From assembly GCA_030272585.1 (NCBI GenBank), contig BSYQ01000008.1, positions 1,302,001 through 1,366,000 of the forward strand: 64,000 nt of DNA. The letters are read 5' to 3'. The number at the start of each line of letters is the position of its first letter. The stretch's first letter is position 1. Below, piece by piece: positions 1-15,000 of this stretch. This DNA comes from Bryopsis sp. KO-2023 (taxonomy: Eukaryota; Chlorophyta; Ulvophyceae; Bryopsidales; Bryopsidaceae). Under the pieces are notes generated by a model, which was given only the letters and a program-made list of their open reading frames with translations, ran no database searches and was not told where the DNA came from. A program made the translations under genes and the position numbers.

Positions 1-3000
1 TTGATCCTCTCGTGCACGTTGTCACTCTTTGGGCTGTTTTTGATGGACATGAGAAACAGGCCGTTGTATGTATCCAAAGAAAACTGGTACATAGGATCCA
101 CCCCAGAGAGGTCATTGAGCACGAAATACAAGATCGAAGCCCTCAGAGCGCATGGTTGATATTGCTGTGAAGCTGTTTCGATCTTCTTGGACGTCTCCTC
201 CGCAACCTTCACAAAGTGATCAAGTTCAATACACAGCGTGGGAAGGTTTGTGAAAAAACTGGGAAGCGCAAGCATCTTTCTCAGGGTTAAGTCCCGCCAG
301 TTACCTTCAAGGATTCGTTGATCTCTTCCCAGGTTATCTTCGACTGATCAAGAGTGGTGATGAGTTCGACATTGTCCAACAGCGACCCCGTCGCCGTGGA
401 CAAGAGAAACAAAATCTGATCCTCGAGCTCTGCCTGGGTTCTTTTCCCTTGTGCAACCTTCACGACGAGGTCGTTTTTCTGCTTGTCCAAGTCTGGCCTC
501 TCGTTCTTCACGACTGTGTTTAGCAACTGTGCTTCCAACCCCTGCTCTTTCACTGCAAAGTTCACAATCATGACTTTGGTGGAGATCTCTGGGGTGTAGT
601 GGGGGATCGCAAGTTTCGTGGTTATGTAGAGCTTGAAGTCGAAATTATAGTCCACTTCTTTGTCTCCCAGCTTGATCAGTGTCTGATTCCCTTGCTTGAT
701 AAATGCCTTTGCCAACACCGGCTCCAACACTGGGTCGATTTCCTCCATGACATCCTTTGTAAACATACATCGTTTAGGTTCGAATTCAGGCAGAAAAAGT
801 TCCTTGGAAAGCACCCGTACCAGTCCTCAAAGCGACCATCTGGTTGAATGACATCTCCACCTAATATCGCACCTGTAACAGAACTGGCTTTCCGAATTGT
901 ATGGCAATCTCCATATGTCGAACCATATCAGACATCCCCAGATTCAGAACTTTCAAGCCATTGGCTGACTCCATATTCTTCACCCATTTGTTTGCTTGCG
1001 TCTGGGGATCAATCATGAGAGGCCATCGCCTTCCCCTTGTCACCATGACGCCGTTCTCAGTTGAGAAGGAGTCCGCAGGGAGGCCTTGGATATTCCAATC
1101 CCTTACATCAGATGGATTAGCCAGAAACAGAGCAAAATCGAAGTTTTCGGATGCTGGAATTCCAAGTCCTTTAACCTGCAGACATGCAAAACATTTTGAT
1201 GCAAGGGCCCTGCAATAATGGTGTGAGTCAACCTCACAAAGTCGGACAACTGAGACTACTGCAGTCTATCACTGGAACTGTAGGAAAGAGGTCACTACTT
1301 CTGGCTGAGAATATCAAGTTTCTTGTTCAATCTGTGAGATACCTGGGGCAGCCATGTGTTATTCACAAGCTCCTCCCGATACTCGCTTGGAAACGGTCCA
1401 GCATAAGACATAAACGCCGAAGCCACGACGACATCACCAGGAAGGCGCGCAATTTGATCCTCGAAGGACAAAATAGAGGCTTCCCATCGAGTTCTTTCGC
1501 CAGCCAAACCTTCATGGACGGAGTAAGACAGTCAGAAATTCAGAATGGTGACCTCACGCTTATCCAGGCCTTTCGCAGACTCTTCTGAAACCTGCTATAG
1601 AAAAGTAATGGGACTGATTCCCAAAACTGGTGAGCAGCCAACATACCAGTAACAAGCTTTTGTGCTCTTTCGAGCTTTCCCTCGAGATCCGCGAGCTCGT
1701 CCTCCAATGCCTTTTTCCGGGACGTAGAATCTTCATACTTCTCTCGAAGCGCCTGTACTTTTGCAAGCACCTCTGCTAATGCATCTTGCGCCGCCTTTAA
1801 AGCCGATTGCTTTTTCGCCAAGTTCTGCTGAGCGGCCTTCAACTTGGCTCGTTTCGGGGCCACTTCTTTCGCAACCCGACCGTAAACTTCCATTGCCCTC
1901 ACCCACAGACACATCCCTACGGACCAAAATTGAAAGCTCAATGCACACTCACTGTTGATCTCCCACCAGACAGATACTCTCAAGGAAAGAAACATTCTGT
2001 GCGGATCCATTTTTTGGGGGGGTGTTTTTTGCCCACCTTTTGCAGCAGACGACACTTTGCCGACTGTTTCTGGCATAAAGTCGGGATTATTGGTATACTT
2101 GGCCACTTTCTTCAGGAGAGCATCGTCCAGCTTATCTTTGTCAAAACGAACCATCTTTTCCATAAAGCTTGCATCTCCAAGCTGCTTTTTCGCCTCATCC
2201 CAAGTCGCTGGCCTTTTGAACACAGTCATCACACCACACAGGGTGACTTCCACTAGTGCTGGCGGCTTAGCATAAGCCTTCATCTCGGATATATCTTTCT
2301 TTGTCAGAACGTTCAATGCATCCTCCGCAGCTTGCAAGGCTGGAAGAGCTTTGTCCAGTTCGGACTGGACCTGTGTGGCGATCGCGTTTGCTTCCTCCGC
2401 CTCTTTTCCAATCTTTTGGGCCTCTGCATTGACCTACCGCAGCCATTCCAAAATTTTGGTATTTCGTGTGAGTATTTCATAGCTTCCGCAGTGCGATACA
2501 GTGATCTAGTCTAGCTAGTCCCTCCAAACAAAGCTTAGACTCTTGCCTGCTTTTCTTGCTCATCTGCCACGCGTTTGTCTTGAACGATTTCGACCAAGAG
2601 CTCTTCACAGTCGGTTTTGGCCTGGGCGACCACCACTTTCTTCTCTTCGCAAACCACTTGCATTTCCGCCACTTGGACTGATGTCTCATCAAGTTTCTGC
2701 AATCCCCCCTTCAGCTTCTCAGACTTATCCCCAAGTTCTGCTCTCTTCTCTTTCAACAGTCCTCTGTAGCCACGAACAGTTTCCAAATAGTTTGTGGGCG
2801 TCACGTAGTTGTGCCGTTTCAGCTCAGACAGCATTTTCTGGGACATATCTGACACGGACTGATGCGCCGTCACAAACACCTGCAAACACACACACACACA
2901 ACAAAGTTTCCACACGCCGGCTTCTCACATAGGGAACCTTGCTTGCATAAGGTCCACAAGGAAGGCAAAAGCGATACAGGAGCGGTGCGTGTGAAAATGG

Positions 3001-6000
3001 TCGATAAAAGCACATGTTGGATGCAACAGTAGAGCCAGAGATCACAATCATACCCTGCACACACTGTCCATGACTTTCTGCGAGCCGAGATTCTCTTCTT
3101 CCAGCTGCTTGACAGCCACTTCATACAAAGCGTCCGACGGCCATTCTGTAAACCAGTCGATCGTCGTGCAATTCACGAGACCTGGGAACATACGGCAGCG
3201 CTCCCTGAAGGATTCACCAATGGGGCTCAAGCACAAGACGACGTGAAGATTCGTCCGCACCCGCTCGAGGAAAAATGTGTACAGTTCATTTTGGGTTTCC
3301 CCAAAGCCTGCCTGCAGCAACAAATACAAAGGGGTTCAAAGGGTATCCCAGCCAGCCCATAAAGGCAGCATATGTTTAAGCAATGTTTGGGGCATTTGCT
3401 TGCCTGCTTTGCTGCGGTCCTGACTTCATCCAGAACTCCACCGATCTCATCCTTGGCGAAAAGGTTGGGGACCTCTCCAGACGCCAAAATATTATTCACG
3501 TCCTCGACAAAAGTTTCCATGACAATCTGCGTCTCATCGAACAAGAACACCGTTTTCTTGTTGGCGCAACCCGCCTGGCGATACAGCCCTTTGAGATCCT
3601 CTCTGAACTCGGTCTGCACAGCCCCACAACCAACGAAATCAAACACTTAAAACCTGGGAATGGTCGTCGCTTTACCATAGGCATGCTAATACGAAAACAT
3701 CGCTGACCTGACGGTAGTTTTTCGCGATCTCGATGCTGAAACATTTCTGTTCTGCGACGAATGCGGCCAGTCTCGCCAAACTCTTCCGTCCACTTCCTCC
3801 CACCCCCACCAGCAAGGCGTTTCCTCTCGGCTGAGTGATGATTCTATGGATTCTACAAACGTGGTGCAGCGCATCTTTGAACAGGACCAGGTCCATCGCG
3901 CTGTTTCCAGGCTCCAGTCCATAATCCTCCAGTTTTTCAGTCAGAGACTCCTGTGGGTTTGACAGGGAAAATTAGCAAGCATATTGTGCGACTCTCGCCG
4001 CCACCCGCTGGCCCCATATGTAACGCACTGAAGGGGATGTGTTTTTTTTATTGCGTTTTTTCACCTTCAAGTTGTTCATATCTGTAATAGCTTCATAGGG
4101 AGGGTTTTCCATTTGTCGCATGAACGACACGAATGGGGGAATGTCCCCATCCTCGAAAACAGTACTCCAATTCGTGGAGAAAATCGAGTTCAGCTTTTCA
4201 TCAAGTTGTTTCTGCAGCCACTCCTTATCGTTCATGTCCCACATTCGATCTCCAATGATTCGGAAAGTTTCGTGGCACCACAGCTGGAGCATCGACTCCC
4301 GAGAATCGTAGAACTGTTTGGTGGCTTGCATGACTCCTTGGATGATTTTGGCCATGTCTCGAGTGTTGAAAAGATAGTGGCTCTTGGAGGGGGTGGGCAG
4401 CAGGTCTGCCGAGATGGCCCTGTGAAATTTGGAGATGCGTTCAATGTTGCGTTGCTTGTGTTGGATGTTTTTCGTGGGTGGAGTTGGATTGCCATGTTTT
4501 CACACACAATGCATTTCCCTGCTTTCCTTCATAAGAGCAAAGAAGCTTCTGCGACTGATTGAGTTGCTGTTCATTTGATGTTTTCGATTTCGGCGCAGGG
4601 ATTTGAGTGCGTTTTATTGCACTGACCTCTTCGGTTTCAGTGTTACACTTGAGATTTGAATTGATTTTTGCTTCATGTTTTTTGGTTTCTGTGTTACACT
4701 TGAGATTTGAATTGATTTTTGCTTCATGTTTTTTGGTTTCTGTGTTGCACCTGTAGATTTGAATTGTGCCTTGCACGATTTGATCGCCCAGCGGTTTGAT
4801 CTCATCATCGAAGTCTGACAGCTGGCCGTTGAGGAGAGTGCCATAGATCCTCTTGAGCTGGGAATCATTGGGGGCGGTCACATTGATGACCGAAAAACAG
4901 GCAAGCACTCTCTGGCTGAAATGGCTTCTGCCTCCACCAGGAGGTGCCATAGCTGTCAAGAGTTGCATGTCTTTTATGTGTTTCACTTCGCACTTGATGC
5001 GATCGTACCTGAGGAGAAAAAACAGCAGAAACACCTCAAAACAAAAAAAAAACGCTTCAAAAAAAGAAATTGCCCGAGCGAAATGCAGAACCTTGTGTGG
5101 TGCATTCCGTCGCACCAGGGGATTGAGAACTGAAAACTGACTGTTTTTTCGAAAGAAATCTCAGCCGATTTGAACAGCGAAAGCTTCAGTACAGGTCACA
5201 TGAGGTGTGTGTGTGTGCATGTCTTACCAGAAACCATTGTCAGCCCACAGCTTGAGCAATTCCAAAGGAGGCATGAATCCAAACACGCTCTTCTGCGGCA
5301 TGTTCAGATCGTCGATGAAAGTCACAAGCTTCTTGCCCCCCATCGGTGCAAAGACCCCCTTCGTTCTTTTTTCCAGTTTTCCCTCGATTGTTTCCTATCA
5401 AACCACCCAGGAAATGAGCTCCACATCATACCATCTTTCATTTGTTCTGGTTCATTTACAGGGGCTTTCGAATTGCAACTGTGAAATTTTTTCAAATAGT
5501 GGCAATTATGATCTACCCACATCGATCATTTGCATAATGGACAGGCTTCATTGGGGTTTCAGGACCGTTCAAATCGCTAATATTAAGATTAATTTAAATA
5601 ATTCAATATGTTTTTTAAATTGAATTAATTAAATTTATTTTTCCATCGTTGAAAAGATCGAACAGTGTGACGAAAGGGTTTTCGAAAAGAAAAAAATTCA
5701 ATGCAGACTCCAAGATAATTGTATCATTCCAGGAACCCACACACGAAAAATCAAACAGGAAAAAAATTCCACTGACCTGCATCCCAACCATATTACCACC
5801 GTTTTTATTTTGAATTATGATTTGCCTTTTTGAATTTACCTGCAGCGAATTCGACGAGGCTTGCGCCGAGAAGTTGATGATCATGTAACTCTGGCTTTCG
5901 GGCAAACTGTCCAGCACGGATTGAATGATCATGGTTTTCCCCACTCCGACATTTCCAGTCATCAGGGCATGCTTGTTGGAGGCGACTAATCCACCGACCA

Positions 6001-9000
6001 AGAATCTGTTTCGGATGGTGTCGATGGTGGGGACCAGGATTTTGAAAAAAGGGGTATCTGGAGCAGGTTTGAAAGCGCTGGGGAGTTTGGACTCCCAGGA
6101 AACCCATGCTCGTTGCTTGGGTTCGACGAAATAGTCGAAAATCGTTTCTGAGCTGGGGTATCGGGTGTCCATTTCCCTCATGAAAGCATCGAATCTGAAG
6201 GGGGGAAAAGAGAAAAAAAAGACTTCATCAGCGAAAAAGAAACGGCGGACCAAGAGGAGCCAATCAACACAAGGAAAAGAAAAATTTATTCATAAAAGTT
6301 ATCATATAAAAGTTCTTTCCTTGATTGGTGGAATTGTCCATGGGCTGATCTAAAGCGGGGTAACACACTGAAAAAAAATCGCTCGAATTCACAAAGCTTG
6401 CTTGGGGTGTCTTATTTTCTGCTGTTGCATTCTCATCCACGAACCAAAAACTTGCATTCGTTGTGAGGTTCAGCTGGATTTAACCACTGTTTGCTCCTTT
6501 TTTTTCTTTTTTTTTCCAGAGCACCTACTTTTTTCGGCCGACCTCGTCCAATGGTCCTCCAATTCCCCAGATGATCGCGAACAGAAACCACATCTCGATC
6601 ATCAAAGGGAAATGTTCGGCTTCTTGAGAATCGCATCCGTGTTCAGGGACGGCGAAGTGATCGAACAAAACCGTGAAGGTTCGCACGCACCCCAGTCGAT
6701 CACAGGCCACCAGCTCCTGTTAAAAAAAAATGTTTTTTCAATTAACTTCGGTTTAAAAATAAAAAAATAAACAAGAATGAACAAAGAAAAAACGTCTTCA
6801 CTCGATGTTTATTTATTTTTTTTGATTATCATTGTTATTATTGTAGTTTTTAAAACATTTTGAATGGAGTTAGTATTGTGATGTTCTTATTCATTATGAT
6901 AATACAAAAGAATATATATTTTTTAATTATTTTGTTTTTATTTTATTTTCATAATTATTTTTTTTGCCAATAACGCATGTCCGTGAACGGGCTGCACTCA
7001 GCCTATTTGCCTCGTGTAAACAAATTTTAATCAAAAAATAAATAATAAATAAAACACATACATATATATATATAGATAAAAGAATGAGAACCTTTTTTTT
7101 TGGGGGGGGGGGGGGGAATTTGTGGAATCTAAAACTAAATCTAAAACTGTCATGAAATCAGCATTTGAGCGACTTACAGAGCAGCTCAGCCGTTTGTATT
7201 CCAACACAGCCTCCATGTATTTATCGATCAGTCGCCATAGGGTTTCTGTCATGGTGGAATTCTTCTTTTTGGCCATCCAGGATTGAATGAACGGTTTCCA
7301 CCCCAGATCTTCGACGTTCAAATATATCATTCCTGCTCGGCTCACGGTGGCAGGGGAAGCCTGAGAAAGATCCTCCACTTCGAACAAAATCGAAACCTGC
7401 ACAAGAAAAAAAGACGCAAAAAAAGATACAGCCCCTAAAATTTTCTAAGATTTGAGGGGGCGACAGGAAAATATCGAACAGAAAATTGGAAACCCCCCCC
7501 CCAAAAAAACTCCAAGGAACGAACGATATTGAAAAAACTACTCTTACATTGTTGTCAAAAAAAAAAAAGAAAGAAAGAAACGAAGAAAAGGGATTTAGAA
7601 AAAAAAAGAGTGTTTTTGCTCGTAGTCTGACCTGTGGAGTCATGGATATACGTTCGCCGCTCAAAAGCGTGAGCAATTTGTTGTCATCCAAAAGAGTGTT
7701 CATCGATTCGATCCACAAAGTGTCAACGGGGCCGTCGAAAAGGATCCATTTCTGATCAGGACTCTCATCCTTGCAAACATTCCTCATTATCCTGAGGTCA
7801 CAATTTTCATTTAAGTGAATATTTATTTATTTTTTTTGTTTTTTGCGGGGGGTTGGGGGGACATAAACGAATGCAAGGGTCGTGTCAGAGGATTCTTCTT
7901 CATCCATACAAGAATTTAAATTTCTGTTCTTTCTTTAAACCTTTTTTTCCCCATCAGATTTTGAACAATTTTCAATAACATATGTCATTCGCAAAGGATT
8001 CTCGCATTGAAAACATTAGTTTCAATTAAAAAATAATTAAAAAAAATTATCATTGCATTTCATGGCCAACCTATTCCTTTGTTTTTCTGACAGCTTGTTG
8101 ATGGATATCGTTCGTTTTTGTGCAAAAAGAAAAAAAATTCTACAATGTTTCTTTTTCTTTTTTTTCTTTCTTTTTTTTTTCTGCACAGAAACAAACATTA
8201 TAGATTTTTTTATTTTCTAATTTTCTGAAATTCGATGGTTACCTTGCGAGCACGCCATCCTGCCATTCATGAGTTCCCGGATCAAAGCAGCCATAAATTT
8301 CATCATTGGACAAAGCCAATGGATTCAAGATATGCACATGGACCTGTTCAGGAAAACACACCGCGGAATGAATGACCTTTTCAATACAATTTCGCTTTTA
8401 TAAAAATAAAAACCCCCATCAATTTAGCACAGCTTTTCTTCGATTTTCTTTTTCATTTTTTTTTCTCAAGCTGGAAAACTCGGCATCACATTAACCAACT
8501 GAACTTTTTTCATTTTTTTTTAGATTTTGGTTTGGTGAACGGACCTTCTGGTATGTTTCTTCGTCGGGAAATTTCTTTTTGAGTTTTGCCAGGGTGGCCT
8601 GCAGACATTTCCACGCCTCCGTTTTCCCGGATCCAGTCTTACCCACGATCATATTCCCATGGCGAGCAACTTTGCAGTCAAATATCTGAATGATTTTTGT
8701 TATGTAATCCGGGACGATCTGAGTTTGAAAAAAACACACAGCCACACACGCACTCTCTCAAAAAAATATCACAAAAAAACGAAGGTCGGTTTTTCTGTTT
8801 TTTGAAATCATGCTGGTTAGTGTGTAATGGATTTATCCATGTCGATCAAGCGATCCTCACGAAACCAACCGAAATTTTTGTTCGCAAAAAAAGTTAAAAA
8901 AAAATGAAGCTCTCGGGTTTCAGCTTTCCTGGATTTTTTTTCGAACAATTTTCATATCCAAATTGGAGATGGAGTTTCTGGAACCATGGCATTCCCAATG

Positions 9001-12000
9001 TAAGAATCCATGGGACAAAAAGATGAAAAAAAACAGCCCATGTTTCGTTTAAAAAACAATGAAAAAATACCATCCGGTCATATTTTGATTTATAAAAAAT
9101 GTAAAAAAATACCATACCTGAAGATTGTTTTCTCTGAGCGTGGCCTCAATTTCCTTTCTCAATTCGCCTCCATCGTTTTGAGGGAGCTCGACTCCAGGAA
9201 AGAGATCGGAGAGAAGCGCCATGAACAGGGGCAAATCCAAATACACCAATTTGGGCTTGATCAGATCGATCATCGTTCGATACATGATCACTTCTTCGCT
9301 GGAATCCGGGAAGCCTCTTTTCAGGGCACCGGCTGCTCGAGCGATTGGAATGACAAAGGACCTGTTTCGAAGAGGAATCAAGAAAAAATATATCAAAGGT
9401 CCAAAATTGTGCTCCCCCCCCCAAAAAAAACCAAAAAAAACCAAGCAAGAAAACAAAAAAAACAGCACTTGACAGAAAAGTAAATGCCTGTTTTTTGTTG
9501 ATTGAAAAAAAAATCAAAAGGGGGGAAATGCCATCAAATAAAAAACCATTAAAATAACTGAGAGAAGCTGATATTCAAGCATGCATCAATCTTTCACTCT
9601 TTTTTTAAACTCTTCCTCACTCTTTTTTGGGTCCTACCTGAGACCATAATCATAATGATCCTGTTTCGACAATTGTTGCTGGGAGAGCTCCATGATGGCG
9701 ATCATTTTCTTTGCCAGAATTTTGGCAGTCTGGAATCCTTCCGAAAACATCATGATTTCGGCGATCAGGGTGAAATCCGGAACCATCATAGAAACAGGCC
9801 TCACGATCGCTTTGAGATTGTCAGGAAGCTCAGACCGACCTGTTTTTAGCCCAAACAAAAAATAGATCGTGTCATCATGGTGCAATGATGTTCGGAAAAA
9901 ACCCAATGAATAATAAAAAATTGAACAAAACTGCCATGTTTTGGTGCTTCTTTTTGGATTATTATTCTTATTACTATTATTGGGCTAAATCACCTCGGTG
10001 TGGACGGCCTTTGTTGGGCAAGTTTTCCTAATGTAAATTAAACATTCATTCATACTATTATTATTGTGGCATTCGGTCCATATTTGATCCTCTTACCAGC
10101 ATAGCCAGGATTCATCGTCACAAAAATACCGCAAGACGAAATCAGTCGGATTTCTTGGCCCATGAAGCTGAACCTCTTTTTCCCTTCCTTGATTGCCTGC
10201 AAAAGAAAAAAAAAAGTAAAAAACACATCAAGGGCTGTATTTTGTTTTATTTTTTGGATGGGATGCTTTTTTAACGTATGCTTTCCTGGATCGATACGAA
10301 AATATCAAAGAGTTTTTCGAAAACTGTATGACATTATAGCAAAAATGCTGAAATTATATTAAAAACACTAACAAATAATAGAATAATGATTCCTTACATG
10401 GTTTGTTTAAAGGAGCCACACCGGGGCAATACTCCCAAACATAAAAATCCCATCTTTTATTTTTAGCACAGCAATATTTCCAGAAACGAATATCGCTTGA
10501 CTGTCGAATACCAAACATACAAGGCCCTAAAAAAAAAACTCGACCCCCCCCCAAAAAAAAAGCAGAATTCGACCAAAAGAGAATATAACTCCTTTCTGTT
10601 GTAAAGTTTACCTGCATGACCGTGGCGATCTGTGTGGCGACAACTGAAAGCACTTCCACTTCAATTCTGTTGAACTCATCCAGACAAGCCCAGGCACCCG
10701 TTTGAGCAAGCCCGCTCAGCATTTTCCCCGTCATTTTGAAATCCACACCATCGCTGCAGTTGAAGACGATCACGTACCTTGCCAAAGCTTTTCCAAAATC
10801 CTGCCCAGTCAAAAATATATATTTTTTTCTTCCAGCAACGAAAAGTAAAAAAAAAAAAAAATGAAGCCAACCATACATACATATATATCCACATATATCA
10901 CTGACCTTGACAGTTTCGGTTTTTCCCGTTCCGGCAGGTCCCAGCGGATTCCCTCCCCTCCTAGTGAACATCGCCGCCCCCAGCGTCATGTAACATCGAT
11001 CGGTCAGGGGGGTGATGACCAGTCTGCCATTGTTGCCTTGATATTCATAGCCATAGGTGAACAGGGAAAGCACTTGCTTGACCACGCAATCGTTTCGATC
11101 TTTGTCCCAGTAGAACCTCAGCTGGCTGACCCATTCGAAATCGTTCTGGGAGCTGCAGCCAGATTTTCCCAATTTCTCGATGACGTCCCTGGCGTGTACT
11201 TCGATCGTTATGAGTGAGACCACCTGTTTTTTTTGTCGAGGGAAAATCACCAGAAAAACAAAGGGTGAGTTTGATCTTAAGTTTTGAAATCAAAATGAAG
11301 AAAAACTGCATAAGGGTTTCAAGCCCTCGATGTAATAAATTCTGAAAACAAAACAAAAAATGGAGCAAAACTGCATGAAAGCTGGAAGCCTTGATGTACT
11401 ACATTTTGAAAAACAAAAAACAAAGAAGGAAGGAGAAGACTTTTTTCATTTTTTTTTTTTTTTTGGGGGGGGGGGTTGATGGAATGGGTGGTTGACCTTG
11501 TTCCGCTCGATCTTGGTCAATCGGGATCTGGTGATGACGGTCAATTTGTTCAAGTAGCTGATCCATTTTTTCTTCAGTTGCCGGAGAGCCTTTTTGGCTT
11601 GATCGGCATCCTGCAAGGATTTTTCGCATTCGCTCGTCCAAACGATTTGCCCAGCAGTGATGATCAATTGACCCTGGTTGTCTTTCACCCATTTTTCCTT
11701 TTTGGTGCCTGTGACAAAAAAAAATGAATGTGTAAAAAAACTGAAAAATCGAAAAAATAGACTGATGGTCATGCTTGCAAAAAATGAAATAAAGAAATTG
11801 CTTTATATATCCAAAGTGAAAAAAAGGAGAGAAAAAATTGAATGACTTTCTTCAATAACTTCAAAAGTTTCCTAGACTTTCCTCAGAAGTTTCCTTTCAA
11901 CCTATAATTCACTGTTTATACTATTAATTCATTTATTTATGCATTAAAAAAAATATTTTTGCAGACATTTTTAATAGATAAACTCTTTTGTTTTTGTTTT

Positions 12001-15000
12001 TGTTTTTTTCACACAGAAAAAGAAACAGGAGCCTGATCATGAAACCCGAACAATTGTTTTTTTCTCCCTCACTTTTTGAGTCTTCCAATACTTTGTAGAG
12101 GTGCCGTTTTGTGGTTTGGAACATGGCTGCCTCCACACTGTTCAGCCATTCCTCTGGCCGTCCCTGAGTAACCACAGGGGCCACGAAAGGCAAGTATTCT
12201 CCATCTGGGGAAAATACCCCAGTGCTTTCGAAGCCCAAGCGACCGTCCGTCCCAGGCAAATGCATCTCCAGTTTTTTAATACCTGAAAATAGAAAATGGA
12301 CCAATTTAGGGGGAAAAAAACAACAGTTCATGCGTTTTTAAACATAGTTTTTGATTTGAGATGCTGTTGGGTACTGTCGGTCAGGTGAATCGGTGCTCAT
12401 GAAAAAACGAATTAAATAGAGTCACCCCTCTCTGATAATAAGTGAATATTTTTAATTTTTGTTAATTAGAAAAAAGAATAAAAAAATTAAAAGAAACAAG
12501 AAAAAAAATATTAAAAAAGTGATTGGAAAAAATACGAAAAAAACATGCGTTTCACATCCAGGACAGAGAAAAAAAATTAGTATAAATAAATAAACGATAA
12601 AATAACGAAAAAAAGAAATCAGACCTTCGAAACATTTCTTCAAGTGTCCTTGAACGTTCATGGGATCTTTGGCTTGTCCCAGAATTTCCAGCAAATCGTC
12701 GCTCGAAAGAAAATAGAATCTGGGGAACTGCTGACGTTTCGCCTCCAAATAGTTCTCCAAAGATTTTTGGATTTTCTCGAGTTTGGCATCCATGTCGTTG
12801 AATCGATCCAGCATCCCAGGAGTCAGACATGCGCCGGTCACACTTTTTACGTCATTGAGTTCTTTCATGGAAACCATGAAAGTTTGATGGACCTGTCCAA
12901 GAGAAACAGGAGATTTGTAATTACGAAAAAAAAATTAAGGTAATAAAAAAGTAATGATAGTTTCTTTCTCTCTTTCTTACCAAAAAGTATATTTTTGATT
13001 AAAAATAAATAAATAAGTAGCATTAAAACAAAATGTGGATCCGTTTTTTTAGGTAGGATTTTTTTGGGGTGGGGGTGGGGGGAGGGGGTGTTGATATTTA
13101 TATAGAAATCTCACACTTTTTCAATAAATATATATGGAATCTCACAATTTTGTACCGCATCAAACATGATCGACTCTTGTGGAAGCTGCTTGCGAATGTC
13201 CTCGGATCCTATAAATATATTCTCCAAGTACATCCAGTTTCTTTGCACCTGCAAATTTCCATGTCGGCAAAAACCTTCCATCACTCAGAAAAAAAAAAGC
13301 TCAAAACCAACAGAAAAAGTGTTGCTTTCAAAAATCATTCCAAAAAACAATAAAATCGAAACTGTTCAACGAAAAGAAAAAAAAAACATTCATAAAGCAC
13401 AATCCACGTCCTCTTTATTTAAATCTTTATTATTCTTTTCTTAAAGCTGACCAGCCAATCAATGAAAAACTCACTAAACTCGCTGAATTATCTACACCAG
13501 GCCCCCCCCCTTCTTTTATTTTACCTGGAGGATGATTTCGATCATTTCTGAAACCAAGGAGAGCGTCTGTTCCCAATAAGTGATTTCTTTCTCGAAAACG
13601 ATGAAGAATTTCGAGGCCTTCATGGTGGAAAGAGTGACTGAGTTATCTTCCAAAGCAGCAAACACATCCTCGGTGCTCCTTAATTTGAAAGTTTGTTTGT
13701 ATTCGGCCATGTCCAAATCGAGCTCCGACCAAGTTGCCGAAATTTGCTGCGAAAAAAAAGAAAAAAACAGCAAAATTGAGAATAGCAAAGAAAAATGAAA
13801 TCGACAATATATTTGAAAGAAACTGAAATCCCCATTTCTATTAATGGCACCATATCAGGTATGCCGAGTGGAGCTGTGGGATTCTCCTTGCACCCCCTCC
13901 CCCCCCCCCAAAAAAAAAATTAATGAAATGAAAAATTAATGTAGCGCACAAAATGAAAAAACAAAGACAAAAAACTGTGGGTTCCTGTCGATCACCTGAC
14001 AACCCTCGATTCTACAAAAAAAAAATAAAAAATCTAATCTCGATGCATAGATGAACACACCCCACCACACCTGTATGGACAACTCGATGGCCAGTTCCTT
14101 GGTGGCGTTGGTGGAAAGCTCCGCGATGAATTCCGCATGTCTGTCCAGCCTCAATTGCACCACCGAATCCAGAGTGAAATCGTCGGCATTGGGGTCGAAA
14201 CTCGTGCCGATGCTCTCCATGATGTTTTCCCAATGCCGTTCCCTCATGGCTTGATTCCTGAGGTCGGTGACCAACGGCATCGTCCGTTTGAAGGATTCCA
14301 CCGTTTCCCTGATGTGACCCCAGATCGGCCATTGCTTGATGTCCCTGCCCAGTTTGACGATGTTTTTGGAGATTTTCACGGCGGATTCCTCCATGGTTTC
14401 GACCTGGGATCCACGATGAAACAAGAAGTCAAGCAATCCTGGAATTCATTTTTTTTATTATCTGTGTATTTTTTAATTATTTTATTTATTTGTCCTCAAC
14501 CTTGATTTCAGACTCGTCAACACCCACACGTAGCTAATCTAGGCATCAACACTAATAATTAACAATTAATTTAATGTTTGCTGATTCTGAGGGGGCACGT
14601 ATGTCCCTTAATTTTTTCCAAAACGAAAATCATCACCCCACACTCCACTGACCGATTTGATATTTTTTAAATCCATTTTTCCCCCAAGGATTGGCATGAC
14701 TCTATGGAAGCACCATCTTTTGTTTGAACATGCCACTAGCCTTTTTTAATTTTATTTTCCTCAGGTATATATATCATGACCAACCTTGATGTCTTTGAAT
14801 TTTCCATCTTTCCAGCCGATGTACAGATCCTCCCACTCTTTGACCACCGTCCAAATCTTTTCCAAAAACTCGATATCTTTTTCCGTGGATGTCAGCTCCT
14901 TGTAAGGGGGTTGGGAGATGCCAAAAATATCCATGCCTGCCTTCAGATCCGAAGCCTAACCAACAACACACCACAAAAATAAGTTTAATTTTATTCTGGG

